DNA of 64,000 bases from an uncultured Thermofilaceae archaeon (GTDB lineage: Archaea; Thermoproteota; Thermoprotei; Thermofilales; Thermofilaceae): the NCBI GenBank assembly GCA_938036345.1, contig CALHPJ010000013.1:123993-187992 (forward strand), in the 5' to 3' direction. Position 1 is the stretch's first letter. Every line of letters begins with the position of its first letter. The notes beneath the pieces were generated by a model. It saw only the letters and a list, made by a program, of their open reading frames with translations. It made no database searches and was not told the DNA's origin. This document shows positions 61,291 through 64,000 of this stretch, piece after piece. Position numbers and translations under genes: made by a program.

Positions 61291-61335
61291 AGCTGTTCGA
61301 AAGCGTTATAACTTGGCCACCCCATTCTTCACGGT

Positions 61336-61803
61336 ATGGCTGCTCCGGGGAAAGTTCTTGCCCAGCCACCGAGGATAAAGGTTCTAGAGGCGCTCGGGTC
61401 CATAGCAGACGGGCGCGTTAAGCTGATCGACGCAGACAGAGCTAGTGTTGAGTCGTCCATGGGGGAGCGCGCCTACACGGTGTACGTGAACACCGAGAAA
61501 GGCGTAGCGTTCAGCGACGATAACGGCACGAAATTCAGGGGCTATGTTGGCTACCCGATAATAGCCGTCCTGATGCTGAAAGGTGTCTTACCCTTCGACG
61601 AACGCTTGGCGAAAGCGCTGGCCGGCATACCGTGGAAGGAGCTGAACGAACGGTACAAACGGTACGCGATAGTCGAAGAGCTTGTAAAAAGGGAGGCTGA
61701 GAAGAGGGGGGTGCTTCCCAAGGAGCTCGACAGCTTTGTGAAGCAGGTTATAGACCGCTTGTCGCAGATCCAGCTCCGGTATACGCCTGCTCCAGAAACC
61801 TGA
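61336..61803 (+). CDS. Conserved hypothetical protein, possibly a ThermoDBP-type single-stranded DNA-binding protein
   Basis: A 155-residue protein with a strand-rich front half (RVKLIDADRASVESS, AYTVYVNTEKGVAFS) and a helical back half with regularly spaced hydrophobic residues (about 110-145) that could form a coiled coil. Layout and organism type recall the ThermoDBP proteins that replace SSB in Thermoproteales, but I cannot confirm homology from memory. ATG leaderless behind GTTATAAC (61305-61312). Its 3' end overlaps the convergent 61748 gene by 56 bp. Confidence 0.55.
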   Translation: MAAPGKVLAQPPRIKVLEALGSIADGRVKLIDADRASVESSMGERAYTVYVNTEKGVAFSDDNGTKFRGYVGYPIIAVLMLKGVLPFDERLAKALAGIPWKELNERYKRYAIVEELVKREAEKRGVLPKELDSFVKQVIDRLSQIQLRYTPAPET

Positions 61804-61978
61804 GAAGCTCGCCGGCGTTCCTCTTGGGAATCGCTATCCTGTACCTAGCCAGGGGCCAGTACCCATCCTTAACTAAAACCCGGCCCCCGAGTTCATTCAC
61901 CACCCTGACGAAATCAGCGTATGACAGCTTGGAGTGGTCAACCTCTACCTCTATCAGCGTCCCCCTAACAGGCTTCAT
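61748..61978 (-). CDS. Small conserved-looking protein, 76 aa
   Basis: Not recognised. An alpha/beta pattern: strand GTLIEVEVDH, helix SYADFVRVVNELGG, strands RVLVKDG and YRIAIPKRNAG, helix ELLRFLEQAY. The short length and ordered pattern suggest a real small protein, perhaps nucleic-acid-binding (inference). ATG at 61978 follows an AT-rich box ATTTTAAAG (about 61990-61998). The C-terminal ten residues overlap the convergent gene. Confidence 0.55.
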   Translation of the reverse strand: MKPVRGTLIEVEVDHSKLSYADFVRVVNELGGRVLVKDGYWPLARYRIAIPKRNAGELLRFLEQAYTGAGSATSGL

Positions 61979-62072
61979 GCGCTCTTCGCTTTAAAATAGT
62001 TAAAGGGGTTAAAAATAAATTACACCTGTGGCGCCGATTCCAAGTTTACGGAAAAATTAGAGCTGCGAGCTA

Positions 62073-62354
62073 TTATAGCGAATACACTGTGACCTCGGTG
62101 CCGATCGCTTGCCCGGGAAGAGGCGTGTTGAACTTCGCGATGACTCTCCCCTTATTCCCGTGAACTCTCACTATCCTCCCGCTTATTTTCAGCTTATTGC
62201 TCGGGTCGGTCCAAATGACTTTCCTGCCTATCAGCTTAGCCGCGCTGCCTCTGCTATCGACACCCTCCACCTCCAGTATGGCGTACTTTTCGTTCTGCGT
62301 TTTGCACCCCCTTCTGTAGCTTAACACGTACGCTTTCAAGAACCCGCCTTCCAC
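62073..62354 (-). CDS. rpl35ae: Large ribosomal subunit protein L35Ae
   Basis: 93-residue protein of the archaeal and eukaryotic large ribosomal subunit. LIGRKVIWTDPSNKLKISGRI, VRVHGNKGRVIAKFNTPLPGQAIGTEVTVY is the family core, including the RVHGNKG motif. The GTG start (MEGGFLKAYV) is 61 bp from the divergent nikR gene, and the two share a control region. Confidence 0.95.
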   Translation of the reverse strand: MEGGFLKAYVLSYRRGCKTQNEKYAILEVEGVDSRGSAAKLIGRKVIWTDPSNKLKISGRIVRVHGNKGRVIAKFNTPLPGQAIGTEVTVYSL

Positions 62355-62415
62355 GACTAAACCCCTCTAAGCACAGGTTGAAACATTTTTCTGCCAATTT
62401 CAGCCCAGGAGAAGT

Positions 62416-62829
62416 GTGAGTAAAGGTGGGTGCACTCGAGTAACGGTCACTGTTCCCAGGGAGCTCCTGGAGGAGCTCGACAAGCTTTCGTCGAAGTTCT
62501 TCAAGAGCAGAAGCCACGCCGTGAGCGAGGCCATAAGGCGGCTGGCATCGGATTTCTCAGGAGCGCCGGCAGGGGAGGTTACAGGGGTAGTTACGTACCT
62601 TTACGCGAGCCGCCACGCCTCGGAGAGCCTTAGGAAGCTAGGGCACAGGTACATAGACGTGGTTGCGTCCACGCTCCACATCCACGTAAGCGGCGAGGAG
62701 TGTCTAGAGGTTGCAGTGGTCAAGGGGCCAGCGGAGAGAGTGAGGGAATTCGCGGGAGAGCTAGGTAAAGTAGCCGGCGTTAAGCGGCTTTCGATCACCC
62801 TCGCGCAGGTTAAAGAGGCGCCTCGCTGA
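62416..62829 (+). CDS. nikR: Nickel-responsive regulator NikR
   Basis: Ribbon-helix-helix transcription factor of 137 residues that represses nickel uptake genes when nickel is bound. The N-terminal RHH has RVTVTVPRELLEELDKLS and SRSHAVSEAIRRL; the C-terminal ACT-like domain has the nickel ligands H77 (GHRY), H88, H90 (STLHIHV) and C96 (GEECLEV), the same spacing as H76/H87/H89/C95 in the E. coli protein. The GTG follows a TATA-like ACATTTTTC (about 62381-62389) by about 30 bp. Fits the presence of [NiFe]-hydrogenase maturation genes. Confidence 0.95.
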   Translation: MSKGGCTRVTVTVPRELLEELDKLSSKFFKSRSHAVSEAIRRLASDFSGAPAGEVTGVVTYLYASRHASESLRKLGHRYIDVVASTLHIHVSGEECLEVAVVKGPAERVREFAGELGKVAGVKRLSITLAQVKEAPR

Positions 62830-63490
62830 GTATCTGAAGCGCGTGCGACGTCCCAATTCTAGAGGCGCCCGCTCTCAGGAACTCGATCGCCTTGGAGTAG
62901 GTAGAGATGCCGCCCGCTGCCTTCACCTTAGCCTTCTTAACCGTGCTAGCGATCAGCCGTACGTCCTCCAGGGTGGCTCCCCTAGGGCCGAAGCCGGTGC
63001 AGGTTTTCACGAAATCCGCTCCAGCCTCTTCGACGAGCCTGCTCGCGGAAATTATCTCCTCGGGGGTTAGGTACCCAGTTTCGATTATCACCTTCACTAC
63101 CACATCCACGCCGCTTCGGGATCCCACCCGCTTCGCCGCCTCTGTGACCTCCTCCACGTCCCTCCTGACAGCTTCATAGGCGCCCGACTTGAAAAGCGGT
63201 ATATTCATGACGAAGTCCACCTCCTCCGCGCCGTGGCTCACTGCAATCTCGGCCTCTCTCACCTTAACCTCAGTGAGACTGGCCCCGAATGGGAAAGCTA
63301 GGACAGCGCATACCCTGCTCTCGCTACCTTTGAGCAGCTCGGCCGCCTTTTTCACGAAAGGCGGCAGAACGCAGAGGGCGCCGATACGGTTCTCGAGAAC
63401 CTGCCTGCACGCCTCCTCGATATCGCGAAGTGCGTGAGTCGGCTTGAGAACCGCGTAGTCCAGTACCCTAGCTATTTCAGCCCGGTTCAC
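62810..63490 (-). CDS. deoC: Deoxyribose-phosphate aldolase
   Basis: Class I aldolase cleaving 2-deoxyribose-5-phosphate to glyceraldehyde-3-phosphate and acetaldehyde. The 226-residue product has LDYAVLKPTHALRDIEEAC, EVDFVMNIPLFKSG, VVVKVIIETGYLT with the Schiff-base Lys, DFVKTCTGFGPRGATLEDV and VKAAGGISTYSKAIEFL with the second Lys. The GTG start overlaps the preceding gene by 14 bp, and the 3' end overlaps nikR by 20 bp in opposite orientation. Confidence 0.95.
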   Translation of the reverse strand: MNRAEIARVLDYAVLKPTHALRDIEEACRQVLENRIGALCVLPPFVKKAAELLKGSESRVCAVLAFPFGASLTEVKVREAEIAVSHGAEEVDFVMNIPLFKSGAYEAVRRDVEEVTEAAKRVGSRSGVDVVVKVIIETGYLTPEEIISASRLVEEAGADFVKTCTGFGPRGATLEDVRLIASTVKKAKVKAAGGISTYSKAIEFLRAGASRIGTSHALQILSEAPL

Positions 63491-63797
63491 AAGTTTCCGG
63501 GTGTGAAAGCCGGTTAAAGTCGCTTCCGCCGCTCAGCCAGCCCGGTGCGCTTACCACAATAGGTATGGGGTGGTTCCACTTAAATTCCCTCAGTTTGGGT
63601 GGCTCGGGTTCTTCGACTAGGATGAGTGCGGCGTTTAGCTCTGAAAGCTGTCCTACGCACTCTCCAGCATTCTTCAGCGTGCGGGCTCCCAGCTTACCGT
63701 ACAGGCGGGTGAACCGGCTTGAGCCTATAGCGACGACCCTGCTTTCAGTACCCCGCTCTGGAGTAGAAGTCCATGAGGATTTTTTCGTAGAGCTCAT
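63477..63797 (-). CDS. Possible V/A-type ATP synthase subunit F or related small protein
   Basis: A 106-residue protein with a Rossmann-like pattern: RVVAIGSSRFTRLYGKLGART, AALILVEEPEPPKL and HPIPIVVSAPGW. This resembles the small F subunit of A-type ATPases, though the typical GF/RLAG block is not exact. If real, the start is unclear: the ATG at 63797 overlaps the upstream gene by 53 bp and no other standard start precedes VVAIG. The stop overlaps deoC by 14 bp. No other ATPase subunits are seen in the window. Confidence 0.4.
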   Translation of the reverse strand: MSSTKKSSWTSTPERGTESRVVAIGSSRFTRLYGKLGARTLKNAGECVGQLSELNAALILVEEPEPPKLREFKWNHPIPIVVSAPGWLSGGSDFNRLSHPETCEPG

Positions 63798-63999
63798 CGC
63801 TCCGCACCTTGTCGATGGCTTCCGCCACCCCTTTCACGAGTTCATTGAAGAGCATTTCGCCCTTCTGCTTGCTCGCTGCCCTTGGATCTCCGACATAGCC
63901 CTCCACCGCATAGATCACCCAGTCCACCATCGTCTCCAGGTGCCCAACTAACTGTTCCCTCCCTAAGCCCAAGTTGGCGAGCCGGCTGACGCGCTCGAG
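63745..63999 (-). CDS. Hypothetical protein, C-terminal part (runs off right edge)
   Basis: The frame is open to the window edge, so the gene starts outside. The visible about 84 residues are helical: LVGHLETMVDWVIYAVEGYVGD, then QKGEMLFNELVKGVAEAIDKV and SDELYEKILMDFYSRAGY. No family recognised. It overlaps the next gene downstream, suggesting one operon with that gene and deoC. Confidence 0.5.
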   Translation of the reverse strand, partial: LERVSRLANLGLGREQLVGHLETMVDWVIYAVEGYVGDPRAASKQKGEMLFNELVKGVAEAIDKVRSDELYEKILMDFYSRAGY

Positions 64000-64000
64000 C

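Noticed and set aside
61220..61300. tRNA-like stretch TAGCCGGGTGGTA followed by stems
   Set aside because: The anticodon-like stem has a 6-base loop and the TTCGAAA segment has no matching T-stem or acceptor, so it cannot fold as a tRNA.

Overview
The window looks like a piece of a hyperthermophilic crenarchaeal chromosome, most likely of the Thermofilum / Thermoproteales kind (inference). Seen directly: moderately high G+C, dense short operons with 4-bp ATGA/GTGA/TTGA overlaps, many GTG and TTG starts, and TATA-like boxes about 25 bp before start codons, which implies leaderless mRNAs. Archaeal marker genes are XPB-Bax1, ribosomal protein L35Ae, zinc-LID adenylate kinase, a DUF431 SPOUT methyltransferase and type IV pilins. 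No tRNA, rRNA, CRISPR array or insertion sequence was recognised.

Layout. 1-9.5 kb: leuS (5' end cut off), a UbiA/DPPR-synthase-like prenyltransferase, galT, two unknown genes with an operator-like inverted repeat, a polar amino acid ABC transporter on the minus strand, an ACT protein, a DUF498 protein and hypD. 9.7-21.8 kb: a surface-structure region holding a V4R regulator, a zinc-ribbon/nuclease-like protein, a pilus ATPase with two platform proteins, then (after an M42 peptidase, a thymidylate kinase and hypC) three small or medium pilin-like genes and a 716-residue multidomain pilin/adhesin. 22-30 kb: PfpI protease, FGGY kinase, hypE, thioredoxin reductase-like protein, XPB and Bax1, and a pseudo-phosphatase/HD fusion. 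30-37.4 kb: a 1491-residue M28-like/FtsX-like membrane protein behind an OPT-like transporter, then adk. 37.5-50.9 kb: a MoCF/CinA-like protein, SPOUT methyltransferase, and a carbohydrate block (two Gfo/Idh/MocA dehydrogenases, GH29 alpha-fucosidase, GlcNAc-type kinase, URO-D family protein, MFS transporter, 2-hydroxyacid dehydrogenase) with a ferritin-like protein and a saccharopine-dehydrogenase-like protein in between. 50.9-56.4 kb: a metal/oxidative stress block. 56.6-61.1 kb: GH36 and a secreted beta-helix glycosidase. 61.3-64 kb: small conserved genes, L35Ae, NikR, deoC and two genes running to the edge.

The main discovery candidate is at 50951-51997: one protein with an N-terminal encapsulated-ferritin-type domain (E31, E61, H64) fused to a family 1 encapsulin shell domain. 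This is the architecture known from Pyrococcus, here in an apparently crenarchaeal setting. It lies beside rubrerythrin, a thioredoxin-type arsenate reductase, a YHS protein and a copper-type P-type ATPase, with an 8-bp inverted repeat between rubrerythrin and the encapsulin. Together they suggest a nanocompartment-based iron store within an oxidant/metal defence island.

Other points of interest: a thymidylate kinase whose P-loop lysine is leucine, a probable pseudo-peptidase fused to an FtsX-type permease, a degenerate dual-specificity phosphatase fused to an HD hydrolase, an ORF (43657-44145) whose coding potential starts upstream of any usable start codon, and three intergenic stretches able to form long stem-loops (about 2641-2740, 19389-19468, 48298-48386). 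hypC, hypD, hypE and a NikR with a full nickel-ligand set indicate a [NiFe] hydrogenase encoded elsewhere.
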